Shown here piece after piece: positions 34,411-43,199 of a stretch of 64,000 nucleotides of DNA (positions within the stretch are counted from its first letter, which is position 1; each line of letters starts with the position of its first letter). The translations under genes were made by a program, and so were the position numbers. The notes beneath the pieces were generated by a model. The model was not told the DNA's origin and ran no database searches. It saw nothing but the letters and a program-made list of their open reading frames with translations. The DNA comes from Luxibacter massiliensis. Lineage in GTDB: Bacteria; Bacillota; Clostridia; Lachnospirales; Lachnospiraceae. The stretch lies in the NCBI RefSeq assembly GCF_900604355.1, contig NZ_UWOE01000001.1, positions 3,348,001 to 3,412,000 of the forward strand, given 5' to 3'.

Positions 34411-35223
34411 TTACCAAATACAGTAGCCGCCATCCACAAGCACGTCGGCGCCTGTAATATAGGTTGCCAGATCTGACAGTAAAAATGCTACCACGCCGCC
34501 TATTTCATCCATACTTCCCAGCCTTTTCATAACACAGTCCCCTGTCATGGATTCCATAGCCGCATCTGGAATCCCTGCATGGATGCCAGACAGCATATTT
34601 CCCGGGCTGACACTGTTTATGCGGATTCCATATTGGCAAAAATCTGCTGCCATCCCCTTAGTCAAATGCAGGACCCCAGCCTTAGCTGCAGGATAGCATA
34701 CAGAATGCCTCCCTTGCGTCCTGTTAATTACATGGCCGGAGATAGAAGCCGTATTCACAATAGCGCCGCCCTTTTTTTCCTGCCTTAAATACTGACATAC
34801 CTTCTGGTTTACCAGGAACATGCCGTCAAGGTTGATGGCCATCAGGCGCCGCCAAGACAGGAAATCTATATCACCATCGTCATAGCCTGCCCCAATAGCC
34901 CCCGCATTGCTGTGGACAATATCAATTGTCCCAAACGTCTTTACAACAGCCTCAACCATAGCGTTGACTTCTTCCTCTTTTGTGACATCACATGCAACGG
35001 CGGCTGCATGGACCTTGTACTTCCGCTCAATAAATTCCGCATATTTTTCTGCCTGGTCTGTGCGCACATCTACCAATGCCACATCTGCCCCCAGCTCTGC
35101 AAGCGCGGCCGCGGTGCTTCTGCCTATTCCCCCTGCCGCGCCGGTCACAATGGCTTTTTTTCCTGCCATACAGAACCGCTCTTTAACTGGCTTTAAATCC
35201 TCCAGCTGGATAATCTTATCCAT
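34411..35223 (-). CDS. SDR family oxidoreductase
   Basis: About 270 residues from ATG 35223 behind GAGGAGGGGG. NAD(P) site TGAAGGIGRSTAA near 24-36, NNAG-equivalent HSNAGA, catalytic Ser in NTASISG, Tyr and Lys in SVCYPAAKAG (YxxxK), and the terminal DGGYCIW. A classical SDR that would oxidise a sugar or sugar acid hydroxyl. The HSVCYPAAK context is usual for glucose/gluconate dehydrogenase-like members. Confidence 0.92.
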   Translation of the reverse strand: MDKIIQLEDLKPVKERFCMAGKKAIVTGAAGGIGRSTAAALAELGADVALVDVRTDQAEKYAEFIERKYKVHAAAVACDVTKEEEVNAMVEAVVKTFGTIDIVHSNAGAIGAGYDDGDIDFLSWRRLMAINLDGMFLVNQKVCQYLRQEKKGGAIVNTASISGHVINRTQGRHSVCYPAAKAGVLHLTKGMAADFCQYGIRINSVSPGNMLSGIHAGIPDAAMESMTGDCVMKRLGSMDEIGGVVAFLLSDLATYITGADVLVDGGYCIW

Positions 35224-35237
35224 AAATTCCCCCTCCT

Positions 35238-35759
35238 CTATGCGTTTGGATGTGTCCAGTTCAGCTCGATATACAATCCGCTGGGTTCCACAGATATGTA
35301 ACAGAACTCTACCAGCATCTCCCCCGCATATGCAGAGCCCTCTCCAAAATTCAGCTTTCCGTGATGTACATCCCTGCATCCTAAATCCTTCAAATATTGA
35401 TATGCCCTTTTAAAATCCTCATGGTTTGGAAATTTATAGCAGAAATGGTGAAGCCCTTCTCCTGACTGCTCCAAATATTCTGCAAAATGTGTGCCTGATG
35501 ATTTTCCCTTTACCGGCTGTACAAGCTCCACGTTCACATTCCCCCATACGGTACCATTACTGCACCGTATAGAATTAGGAGGGCCTACAATCATGTCATC
35601 CTGGCTCCAGTCTGTGGCATCAGATACCCACGTTCCAAATCCCGGAATCTGGTTCAGCCTTTCCATAGCCTTGTCGTTATCCCAGGTCAAGAACCCCACA
35701 TGGGCCAGGGATGCCCCACAATTCTCAAGTTCCTTTTTTACCATTTCCATCTTTTCCAT
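35238..35759 (-). CDS. VOC family (glyoxalase-fold) protein
   Basis: 173 residues with two VOC units. Ligand candidates: His in SLAHVGFLT, Glu in NVELVQP, His in GEGLHHFCYK, Glu in YIELNW. It shares the GEG-HH and IELN motifs with the VOC protein ending the first operon, so both operons carry one. Lies between the SDR and the PEP-hydrolase-like gene with spacers of 14 and 18 bases. Function unassigned. Confidence 0.85.
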   Translation of the reverse strand: MEKMEMVKKELENCGASLAHVGFLTWDNDKAMERLNQIPGFGTWVSDATDWSQDDMIVGPPNSIRCSNGTVWGNVNVELVQPVKGKSSGTHFAEYLEQSGEGLHHFCYKFPNHEDFKRAYQYLKDLGCRDVHHGKLNFGEGSAYAGEMLVEFCYISVEPSGLYIELNWTHPNA

Positions 35760-35777
35760 TGTCCATTTCTCCTCTCT

Positions 35778-36626
35778 TTATATATGCAATGCTTTGAAAT
35801 TTTTAACCTGCTGTGTAATAGCTCTTTCTGCCGGCAGCCGTTCCATGCTGGAGGCGCCAAAGAATCCACAGATATTTTCTGTATGTTCCAATATATATTT
35901 CACGTCTTCTGGTTCGGCGATGGGGCCTCCATGGCAGATAACAAAAACATCTGGGTTGGCCTTTTTAGCTACTTTTGCCATCCTCTCCGCATATTCTGCC
36001 GCCTCCCTAAGTCCGTAGGCAATATCTGTCTTGATGCCGCTCATCCCGCCCTTTGTACACCCGCAGTGTACAACAATAATGTCTGCCCCAGCCTCTGTCA
36101 TTGCCTGGCATTGTTCTTCATTAAATATGTAGGGAGCCGTCAGCATATCCATATTATGGGCCAGCCGCATCATCTCAATTTCATTTTCAACTCCATATCC
36201 GACTTCCTCCAACTCCACTTTCTGGGAACCTGAAAAATCAGCAAATGAAGGAAAATTCTGGATTCCCGAAAAACCAAAAGCCTTTAACTCTTCCAAATAT
36301 TTATCCATAAAACGATAGTTGTCCTGAGCAAACACACCGGCCAGGACAGGTGTATTGGGCGCCATCGGCATAATCTGGGCAGCCAGTTCCCGCACAATGT
36401 CATTGGCACTGCCAAATGGCAGAAGTCCGCTGATAGACGGCCTTCCATCCATCCTAAACCTGCCTGAATTATACGTAATAATCAGGTCGATGCCCCCCTG
36501 CTCCTCGCATTTGGCGCTCAGGCCTATACCTGCCCCTCCTCCGATAATGGGAATGCCCTGGTCCACCTGCCCGCGCAGCTTTTTTAAAATCTCATCTCTT
36601 GTTTTTGGTTTGGGACTAATGATCAT
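35778..36626 (-). CDS. Phosphoenolpyruvate hydrolase-like TIM-barrel protein
   Basis: 282 residues. IPIIGGGAGIGLSAKCEEQGGIDLIITYNSGRFR at the start and GVFAQDNYRFMDKYLEELKAFGFSGIQNFP are the known hallmarks of the family annotated as PEP hydrolase-like, related to the PEP mutase/isocitrate lyase superfamily. In plant and fungal Tm-1 proteins this domain is fused to the Tm-1 domain. Here the two are separate genes overlapping by four bases (ATGA). Biochemical role unknown. Confidence 0.88.
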   Translation of the reverse strand: MIISPKPKTRDEILKKLRGQVDQGIPIIGGGAGIGLSAKCEEQGGIDLIITYNSGRFRMDGRPSISGLLPFGSANDIVRELAAQIMPMAPNTPVLAGVFAQDNYRFMDKYLEELKAFGFSGIQNFPSFADFSGSQKVELEEVGYGVENEIEMMRLAHNMDMLTAPYIFNEEQCQAMTEAGADIIVVHCGCTKGGMSGIKTDIAYGLREAAEYAERMAKVAKKANPDVFVICHGGPIAEPEDVKYILEHTENICGFFGASSMERLPAERAITQQVKNFKALHI

Positions 36627-37828
36627 TTTTCTCCTCCTTCTATTTTATCAATCAATACCTGAGCCGCCTTCTCTCCAAAAGCGGGATGGTTAATGTCACA
36701 ATCCATTTCTATAATTTCAACCTTGTCTGAAACACAGTGTTTCAGCATACCAAATAATACAGCATCTGTCTCAGGTTCAAAGAAAATTTCCCCTAGGACG
36801 TCCACTTTAGATATGCCCTTTAAAGGAAGCATCAGTGCCACGGGCCCTTCGCACTGGTTTAACTTTTCTGAAATAACACTGGCAAACAGCCGATTCTCTT
36901 CTATATTACTTCTTACAAAGACAACATCCGGGGTATGGAAATACACCTTGCGCCCCACAATCCCCTCAGCTTCTCCTTTATGCCTCAGTACCATATCCAG
37001 GCCGCCTGGAGCCACCACCCGGGGAACCCTCCGGCTGCCGGAGCTCTCAAGCCTCCCCCTAACAGGTTCCTGATAGGAACCTGCCAGAGGCATACTGACT
37101 TCAGAAAGAGTCACATCCACGACTCCATCCAGAAAACCCTCCCTGACAAACCTTTCCAGCATAGTCCCTCCCTCCCCATTTGCATGAAATACATACACTT
37201 CGTATCCCCTCATTTCCAGGGTTTTCCTCACCACATCCACACAGGGGGTGGTCACTCCCCAGCAAGATATGCCTACAGCACGCTTCTTTTCTTTATTTTT
37301 TGCCTGTACTTTAAAGGACAACATGCCGGCCAGGGCCCCCGCCGCTCTCTGTATATTGTCTTTTAAAATAGTGTTCAGGCCTGAAATATCTACCAGGGAA
37401 TTCATCACCAGGGTATCGTTCAATCCAGTAAACTGGCTGGCCGAGTCTTTAAGCAAAGCCAGTGTGGATAAAAGAAGTTTGGGCATTCCAAGGGGAAGTT
37501 CCCGGAATATCTGGTTTGCCAGGAATGTTCCCTGGCCTCCGCCCATGGAGATAATACCCTGTATTCTCTTCTCCCTAAGAAGGTCCTGCACAGTCTTCGC
37601 CCCACTGGCAGCCATTGCTTTCATCCATTGATCTTTGGAAAGTTCTCCCGCCTGTCCCAAACTGATTCCCTCTGCCGCACGGTAATGGGCAGGTATATAC
37701 CTTTGTTCCCTGGTACCCAAATCCACTGTAATAACCGCCATGTGAAATGATTCCAGACATTGGATTAAATAACAAAACTCCTCTCCCTTTGTGTCAAACG
37801 TTCCCAGTACAGCTACAGTCGGCTTCAT
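36623..37828 (-). CDS. Tm-1-like ATP-binding domain protein (UPF0261)
   Basis: About 401 residues from ATG 37828 behind AAAGGAGGGC. The start VAVLGTFDTKGEEFCYLIQ is the family signature, and GIISMGGGQGTFLANQIF forms the nucleotide-binding loop in the first domain. The second domain includes VGISCWGVTTPCVD and APGGLDMVLR. Homologous to the N-terminal half of tomato mosaic virus resistance protein Tm-1. Bacterial members lie in catabolic clusters, and an unknown ligand or acyl transfer role is likely. Coupled with the downstream PEP-hydrolase-like gene. Confidence 0.9.
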   Translation of the reverse strand: MKPTVAVLGTFDTKGEEFCYLIQCLESFHMAVITVDLGTREQRYIPAHYRAAEGISLGQAGELSKDQWMKAMAASGAKTVQDLLREKRIQGIISMGGGQGTFLANQIFRELPLGMPKLLLSTLALLKDSASQFTGLNDTLVMNSLVDISGLNTILKDNIQRAAGALAGMLSFKVQAKNKEKKRAVGISCWGVTTPCVDVVRKTLEMRGYEVYVFHANGEGGTMLERFVREGFLDGVVDVTLSEVSMPLAGSYQEPVRGRLESSGSRRVPRVVAPGGLDMVLRHKGEAEGIVGRKVYFHTPDVVFVRSNIEENRLFASVISEKLNQCEGPVALMLPLKGISKVDVLGEIFFEPETDAVLFGMLKHCVSDKVEIIEMDCDINHPAFGEKAAQVLIDKIEGGEK

Positions 37829-37945
37829 AACGCCCTCCTTTTTAGTTTTTTTAAAATAAGTGACTAGGCACAGTTTATCCACGTAGGCGCCCCCTATGAC
37901 AGAACCTTGAAGTTTTATAGGCGCAGAGGCGTCCCACAGAGTTCC

Positions 37946-38812
37946 CTATTCAAACAAGTATTGAATAAATCCTACTGCCTTTTTGGCGGAGGCCTCCATC
38001 TCCTGGGCGCTGGCTTTATCTGTCATGTCACGCCAGATCCTACAGCAGTCTCCCAGTTCATCACCGGCATTTACAAGGGGTTCCATGACCATCCCCCCCT
38101 GGTAACTGATAGCCTTTAGTCCATCTCTGATTTCATTCCATGGCAGGTGCCCTTTTCCAGGAAGCCTTCTGTGGTTTTCTCCCAGATGGACATGGCCCAG
38201 ATAGTTCCCCGCTGTTAGGAATGCCTTGTAAAAACTATCTTCCTCAATATTCATGTGGAAGGTATCCAGCAGTATCTTTACATTGGGCATATCCACTGCT
38301 TTCACAAACTCAACTCCCTGTGCCGCCGTATTTAGGATATGGCCTTCAAACCGGTTGCATATTTCTATATTGAGCGATATGCCATATTCCCTGGCCGCCT
38401 GTCCAATTTTTTGGACAGAGGCAATTCCATGTTCCCACTCCTTTTCCAAATATTGGTTCAGCGGGGCCCTGGGAGCCGCATTTAAAAGATTCCCGCCCAG
38501 CGTACGTATTCCCAGCTTCTCAAGCCTGGGAAAAACGTGGGAATAAAACGCAATCCCTTTTCTTCTTACACTTTCTGACTCATCTGTCAGAGCACAATCT
38601 CCGGGTGGATCCAGGCCCAGCGACAACTCTATATGCTGTTCGCGGGAGGCCGCCGCCAAGGCCTCCACTTCTCCGGGGGGCATTCGTAAAATCAAATAGT
38701 CTCCCAGTTCCAGCAGGTCAAATCCCAGGCTTTTCACCTTCTCCACATAGGGTACATAACTGGTACATTTTAGATCCTTCTGCCAGTAAATGTAATGTAA
38801 TCCATATTTCAC
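37946..38812 (-). CDS. D-tagatose/D-psicose 3-epimerase-like isomerase
   Basis: 288 residues with a GTG start behind GGAGGAACT. Metal ligands of the epimerase family are all visible: Glu in LNIEICNRFEGH, Asp in ILLDTFHMNIEED, His in GHVHLGENHRRLPGKGH and Glu in MVMEPLV. The GKGHLPWNEI segment is the usual substrate loop. Layout matches ketose 3-epimerases of clostridia. It would interconvert ketohexoses epimeric at C3, presenting the sugar brought in by the ABC importer. Starts 13 bases after the permease gene. Confidence 0.9.
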   Translation of the reverse strand: MKYGLHYIYWQKDLKCTSYVPYVEKVKSLGFDLLELGDYLILRMPPGEVEALAAASREQHIELSLGLDPPGDCALTDESESVRRKGIAFYSHVFPRLEKLGIRTLGGNLLNAAPRAPLNQYLEKEWEHGIASVQKIGQAAREYGISLNIEICNRFEGHILNTAAQGVEFVKAVDMPNVKILLDTFHMNIEEDSFYKAFLTAGNYLGHVHLGENHRRLPGKGHLPWNEIRDGLKAISYQGGMVMEPLVNAGDELGDCCRIWRDMTDKASAQEMEASAKKAVGFIQYLFE

Positions 38813-38825
38813 GACAGTTCCTCCA

Positions 38826-40022
38826 TCAATTTGCTTTTCCCCTCTTGCTCATAACATCCAGAGCTATAGCCAGCATCAGTACAAGTCCTTTTACAATATA
38901 CTGCCAAGTTGCCCCCAAATTTAAAAGGCTCATGCCATTATCTAACCCAGTCATAATCATAGTCCCTATAATGGCTCCCAGGACATTCCCTCTGCCTCCC
39001 AGGATACTGGTCCCTCCTACCACGCAGCCTGTAATGGCGATGAACTCAAAAGATGTGCCTGCGGAAGCCGTTGCCTGCCCTACACGGCCCAGAAAAACAA
39101 TAGAAGCGATAGCTGTAACAACACTGTGGAATATATAGATCATCATTACAGTCTTTTCCACACTGATACCGGACAGTTTCGCGGCCTCTGCATTCCCACC
39201 CACTGCAAATACATAGCGCCCAAAGGGTGTGTACTTGACAATAAAGGCAAACAAAAGGCCCAGAATTGCCAGAATAATTACTGCATATGAGAATCCCTGC
39301 TGAAAAACCATGATGGAGCATACCACAAATATAACTGCTGTAATAAACACAGTCTTTAGGGCAAACATCGTATCTGACCCGGCTGCCGTCCCTGTCTTTT
39401 TACTCTTCATCCTTCCCCTGAATGCTGCCACAAGATAAATAGCCATAATGAGGATGGTAATAAACAGGCTTAAGTCATTAAATGAAGCTTCCTTTAAAAA
39501 TGCTTTCGGCAGATATCCATTTCCAAATACAGAGAAACTGTCAGATACAGGCCCTATAGACATGCCATCCCCTATTAAGAGTGTGCCTCCCTTAAAAATA
39601 AGTTGGCTGGCATAAGTAACAATAAATGCGGGCAGCTTCTTATACCCAATCCAAAATCCATGCCATAACCCAATCACAACACCCACTGCCAGCACCGCCA
39701 GGATTGTGAGGGGTGTATTTACGTTCTGCTGTACCTGCATAGCCGCCGCAAAACAGCCAATAAAGCCTAAAGCGCTTCCGGCTGAGAGGTCTGCATTCTG
39801 GGAAACAATCACCAGCATCATTGTAACTGCGATAATAGAGCAGGTGGCACCCTGCATCAACAGATTAGACATATTCCTTGTGGTCAGGAACAGGCCGTCT
39901 GTCACAATCTGGAATGTGACAAATATAATAATCATTTCTGCAAACAGAGAAACCTTATCAAAATTATTTGTCAGTATGTAACTTATTTTTTTCGCCGTGC
40001 TATTTTCACTACTATTTGACAT
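38826..40022 (-). CDS. CUT2 sugar ABC permease (XylH-like)
   Basis: 398 residues, about ten to eleven helices. Length matches XylH rather than the shorter RbsC. Signature AVGGNAEAAKLSGISVEK near 270-287 and GCVVGGTSILGGRGNVLGAIIG near 335-356 are standard for CUT2 permeases. The start overlaps the ATPase stop by 11 bases. Forms the importer with the next two genes upstream. Confidence 0.93.
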   Translation of the reverse strand: MSNSSENSTAKKISYILTNNFDKVSLFAEMIIIFVTFQIVTDGLFLTTRNMSNLLMQGATCSIIAVTMMLVIVSQNADLSAGSALGFIGCFAAAMQVQQNVNTPLTILAVLAVGVVIGLWHGFWIGYKKLPAFIVTYASQLIFKGGTLLIGDGMSIGPVSDSFSVFGNGYLPKAFLKEASFNDLSLFITILIMAIYLVAAFRGRMKSKKTGTAAGSDTMFALKTVFITAVIFVVCSIMVFQQGFSYAVIILAILGLLFAFIVKYTPFGRYVFAVGGNAEAAKLSGISVEKTVMMIYIFHSVVTAIASIVFLGRVGQATASAGTSFEFIAITGCVVGGTSILGGRGNVLGAIIGTMIMTGLDNGMSLLNLGATWQYIVKGLVLMLAIALDVMSKRGKAN

Positions 40023-41556
40023 TATCTTTTATCCCTCCCGCTGCGTAAAACAAAATATTTTCCTGGGTTATCTCATCTGTCCCGGCAGTTAATTCCCCGC
40101 GGATTTTCCCCTCATACATAATATAAATCCTGTCACTCATTCCAATAATCTCTGGAAGCTCAGAAGAAATCATAACAATACTGATGCCTTGGTCGACCAA
40201 TTCATTCATCAATTGGTAAATTTCATATTTGGCCCCCACATCAATCCCTCTGGTAGGCTCATCCACAATCAGTACTTTGGGTTCTGCCAGAAGGGCCTTT
40301 GCAATCACCACCTTCTGCTGGTTCCCTCCGCTTAGATTTCGGGCAAGCTGAAACATGGACGGGGTTTTCGTACCCAGCTTCTCGATATACTCTTTTGTCC
40401 GCTTAAACTCCAGGTTTGTATCAATCACACCGCCTTTTAGGAGCTTATTAAGGCTTGCGAGAGTGGTATTTGTACGGATATCGGCATCTAAGATAAGCCC
40501 ATACCTCTTTCTGTCCTCAGACAGATATCCAATCCCTTGTCTGATCGCATCCCCTGGATGCTTCATTTTCTTAATCTCTTTTCCCTCCAGGAAGAGCTGC
40601 CCGGAAGCCTTTTCCTCCAAAGCCCCGAAAATACTCATTGCCAGTTCCGTCCTCCCAGCCCCCATAAGTCCTGCAACTCCAAGAATCTCACCTTTTCGTA
40701 CCTGGAAATTAATATGGTCCAGAATAGGCTTATCTGGATTTTCCGGGTTCTCAACTGTCCAGTCTCTTACCTCCAGTATGGCCTCACCCGCTTTATGCTC
40801 CTTCTTTGGAAAACGGTTTGTCAGCTCCCGGCCTACCATACTGGCAATAATTTCCTGCACATCCATGTCTGCCGCCGGTTTGGTGGCGATGGTCTTTCCA
40901 TCACGCAAAATTGTGATGGAATCCGATATTCTAAAAACTTCATTCAGCTTGTGGGATATATAAATACAGGTAATCCCCCTTTTCTTGAGTGTTAAAAGAA
41001 GTTCCAGGAGATTGTCTGTATCTTTTTCCGTCAGCGAAGAAGTAGGTTCATCCAAAATCAAAATTTTTACATCTTTACTCAGCGCCTTTGCAATCTCAAT
41101 AAGCTGCTGTTTTCCTGTCCCTAAAAGTCCCACCTTTTCATCTGGTTTTACATCTAACTGAACCTCCCCAAGCAGCTCCTTCGTCTTTTTATACTCGTAG
41201 TCCCAGTCAATAAATCCCCCTTTTTTCTTCTCACTCCCAAGAAAAACATTCTCACATACATTCATAGACCGTACCAGCCCAAGCTCCTGGTAGATAATGG
41301 CAACTCCCGCTTTTTCGCTGTCTTTAATTCCAGAAAATATCTGTTCCTCACCGTTGATAAGCATTTTCCCGGTATAGGATCCTTTGGGGTAAACTCCGCT
41401 AAGTACCTTCATCAATGTAGATTTTCCCGCTCCATTTTCGCCTACCAGTGAGTGTATCTCACCCCGCCTTACATTAAAGTTCACATCATCTAAAGCCTTT
41501 ACACCTGGAAAGGTCTTTGTGATGTGTTCCATCTGTAAAATGTAGTCTTCCAACAT
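40012..41556 (-). CDS. CUT2 sugar ABC ATPase (XylG/MglA-like)
   Basis: About 514 residues from the second ATG of an ATGATG pair (41556), which has the better spacing to GGGAGGA. Two ATPase domains: the first with GENGAGKST, LGTGKQQLIEIAKALS and LILDEPTSSL; the second with a degenerate Walker A (GLMGAGRTE), LSGGNQQKVVIAKAL and VLIVDEPTRGID. This asymmetry is normal for CUT2 ATPases. Energises monosaccharide uptake. Confidence 0.94.
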   Translation of the reverse strand: MLEDYILQMEHITKTFPGVKALDDVNFNVRRGEIHSLVGENGAGKSTLMKVLSGVYPKGSYTGKMLINGEEQIFSGIKDSEKAGVAIIYQELGLVRSMNVCENVFLGSEKKKGGFIDWDYEYKKTKELLGEVQLDVKPDEKVGLLGTGKQQLIEIAKALSKDVKILILDEPTSSLTEKDTDNLLELLLTLKKRGITCIYISHKLNEVFRISDSITILRDGKTIATKPAADMDVQEIIASMVGRELTNRFPKKEHKAGEAILEVRDWTVENPENPDKPILDHINFQVRKGEILGVAGLMGAGRTELAMSIFGALEEKASGQLFLEGKEIKKMKHPGDAIRQGIGYLSEDRKRYGLILDADIRTNTTLASLNKLLKGGVIDTNLEFKRTKEYIEKLGTKTPSMFQLARNLSGGNQQKVVIAKALLAEPKVLIVDEPTRGIDVGAKYEIYQLMNELVDQGISIVMISSELPEIIGMSDRIYIMYEGKIRGELTAGTDEITQENILFYAAGGIKDNVK

Positions 41557-41641
41557 CATTCCTCCCTTCTGCCGCCTCTGGTATCTGCCCCAAGGCATGT
41601 ATTGAGGGTTTACATCTGCCCCCCAAACAGTCCCTTAAAAA

Positions 41642-41668
41642 TTTCAGGAGACTTTACGTCTCCTGAAA
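41642..41668 (-). terminator. Hairpin between sugar-binding and ATPase genes
   Basis: Minus-strand TTTCAGGAGAC/GTCTCCTGAAA with a five-base loop, followed by ATTTTT. It begins four bases past the binding-protein stop, so most transcripts probably end here and only some continue into the ATPase gene. Confidence 0.75.
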
Positions 41669-41671
41669 GAT

Positions 41672-42742
41672 TTATTCGGTTTCAGCGGCATTAATTTCCT
41701 CTTCTGTATACACGCCTGCGTCAATAATTATTTCCTGCATATTATCCTTAGTCACAACTGTGGCATCTACTGTTACCCATGGCGCGTCTGTATTTTCTCC
41801 CCAGGTCACATTCTTTTCTGCCTCTATCTCCTCACCTTTTGCCAGCTTCACAGCAGTATCAATGGCCGCCTTGGAGAGAACCACTGTATCTTTATATAAG
41901 GTAGACGTCTGTTTTCCTTCCATAATACGTTTGAGGGCTGTCAGCTCTGCATCCTGCCCTGTCACATATGCTGTCAGGTTCTGGGCATCCAGGGCCTGTA
42001 TTGCCCCTGATGCGATCCCATCATTCATACAGATAACGCCTGTAATATTATTATCCGTCACAGACAATGCATTCTCTACATAAGCCATAGCCTCTGAAGC
42101 GGCCCACTCTTTACAATACTGCTCCATCACAATCTCGTTTCCGTCCTGGTCAAAGAAATCCCCAAATTCATCATGGAATCCTTCTATCATGTTTTCCACT
42201 GCCTCACCGGCCGCCGCATCACCATAAAGGAACACATAATTCCCAGGTTCTTTCAGAGAAGCCACATGGCTGGCAATCTGGCGGCCAACCTCATAAGAGT
42301 CGTACCCTACCATGGCATCATTCCACGCTGTTATTTCCTGGTCATATCCCATAATTTTAATACCCTGGCCATGGACAGAATTAAGCGTATTCTTCAGGGC
42401 ATTGCCATCGACCGGAACAACCATCAAAACATCAATTCCCTGTGTAGTCAGATTTTCAATCTGTGAAATCTGGGTATTAGAATCATTATTCGCAACTTGG
42501 ACAATCAGTTCTACTCCCGCCTCCTCTGCCCATTTCTCTGCATTCTCCAGCTCCCTCTGCCATCTTTCCTCCTGTACTGTTTTCATAGAGAATCCGATTT
42601 TAATTTTATCATCTCCTCCAGAACCCTCCCCTTTTGTCTCACCCTCAGAACTGGTTCCTCCCTGCCCGCAGGCTGCCAGTGAAACTACCATACATGCTCC
42701 CAGAAGTAACCCTGCCAATCTTTTTAAGACCTTACCTTTCAT
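41672..42742 (-). CDS. CUT2 sugar-binding lipoprotein
   Basis: 356 residues. Lipobox at LLLGACMVVSLAAC, mature Cys about 25, then a Gly/Ser/Glu linker. The body is a periplasmic-binding-protein-like domain of the xylose/ribose type: KIGFSMKTVQEERWQRELENAEKWAEE, MVVPVDGNAL, and VTGQDAELTALKRIMEGKQTSTLYKD. First gene of the 9-gene operon with AAGGAGGAAGAG. Binds a monosaccharide; identity unknown. Confidence 0.93.
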   Translation of the reverse strand: MKGKVLKRLAGLLLGACMVVSLAACGQGGTSSEGETKGEGSGGDDKIKIGFSMKTVQEERWQRELENAEKWAEEAGVELIVQVANNDSNTQISQIENLTTQGIDVLMVVPVDGNALKNTLNSVHGQGIKIMGYDQEITAWNDAMVGYDSYEVGRQIASHVASLKEPGNYVFLYGDAAAGEAVENMIEGFHDEFGDFFDQDGNEIVMEQYCKEWAASEAMAYVENALSVTDNNITGVICMNDGIASGAIQALDAQNLTAYVTGQDAELTALKRIMEGKQTSTLYKDTVVLSKAAIDTAVKLAKGEEIEAEKNVTWGENTDAPWVTVDATVVTKDNMQEIIIDAGVYTEEEINAAETE

Positions 42743-42788
42743 TGCTCTTCCTCCTTACAATAGTTGTTTTTGTTCTACTTTTTTTTAA

Positions 42789-42813
42789 ATCAGACCGTTT
42801 GCATTAGACCAAT
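42789..42813 (-). promoter_or_regulatory. Two FadR-type boxes before the sugar-binding gene
   Basis: Minus-strand ATTGGTCTAAT (42803-42813) and ACGGTCTGAT (42789-42798), 14 bases apart start to start, both matching the TGGTC-N-GAC half pattern of FadR-subfamily sites. They lie in the leader of the SBP gene. Further upstream an ATATAAT/ATTATAT inverted repeat sits at 42840-42856. No gene is seen in 42743-43199. Confidence 0.5.
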
Positions 42814-43045
42814 TTTAAATATTGTTCTGATTTTATTTTATATAATCGTATTATATGTCATACATATTTGTCAATCCCTTATATCTCGGATTATTTCACA
42901 TATTTTCGCCCTTTCTTTTGGTAGTTTTTAATAAATTTATTGTTTTTTACACTTTTTATATGGACATTTTGCTTTTTTATATTATAATTTTAAAAGAAAA
43001 TATTAGTCACACAATTGACTTTTACTGCATTTCTCTCTTTTTTAG

Positions 43046-43074
43046 TTGACAATTGGTCAGACATATATTAACAT
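43046..43074 (+). promoter_or_regulatory. Promoter of the GntR gene with internal operator
   Basis: TTGACA at 43046-43051, 17-base spacer, TAACAT at 43069-43074. ATTGGTCAGAC at 43052-43062 fills the spacer, so binding there would block the promoter (autorepression). Confidence 0.6.
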
Positions 43075-43199
43075 TTCCATATGAGCGTCTTAAGTTACTA
43101 TTAATTTTCATTCAAATTATCTTCTTCGTTATCATGTCGCTATATAAAGACTGGGAGAGTTTGATGGATTAAAAACTTTTATAAAAGGAGAAATGTAAA

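Noticed and set aside
40190..40240. TTGGTCGACCAA as a regulator box
   Set aside because: It lies inside the ABC ATPase coding sequence, codes for ordinary residues and is far from any promoter; probably coincidence.
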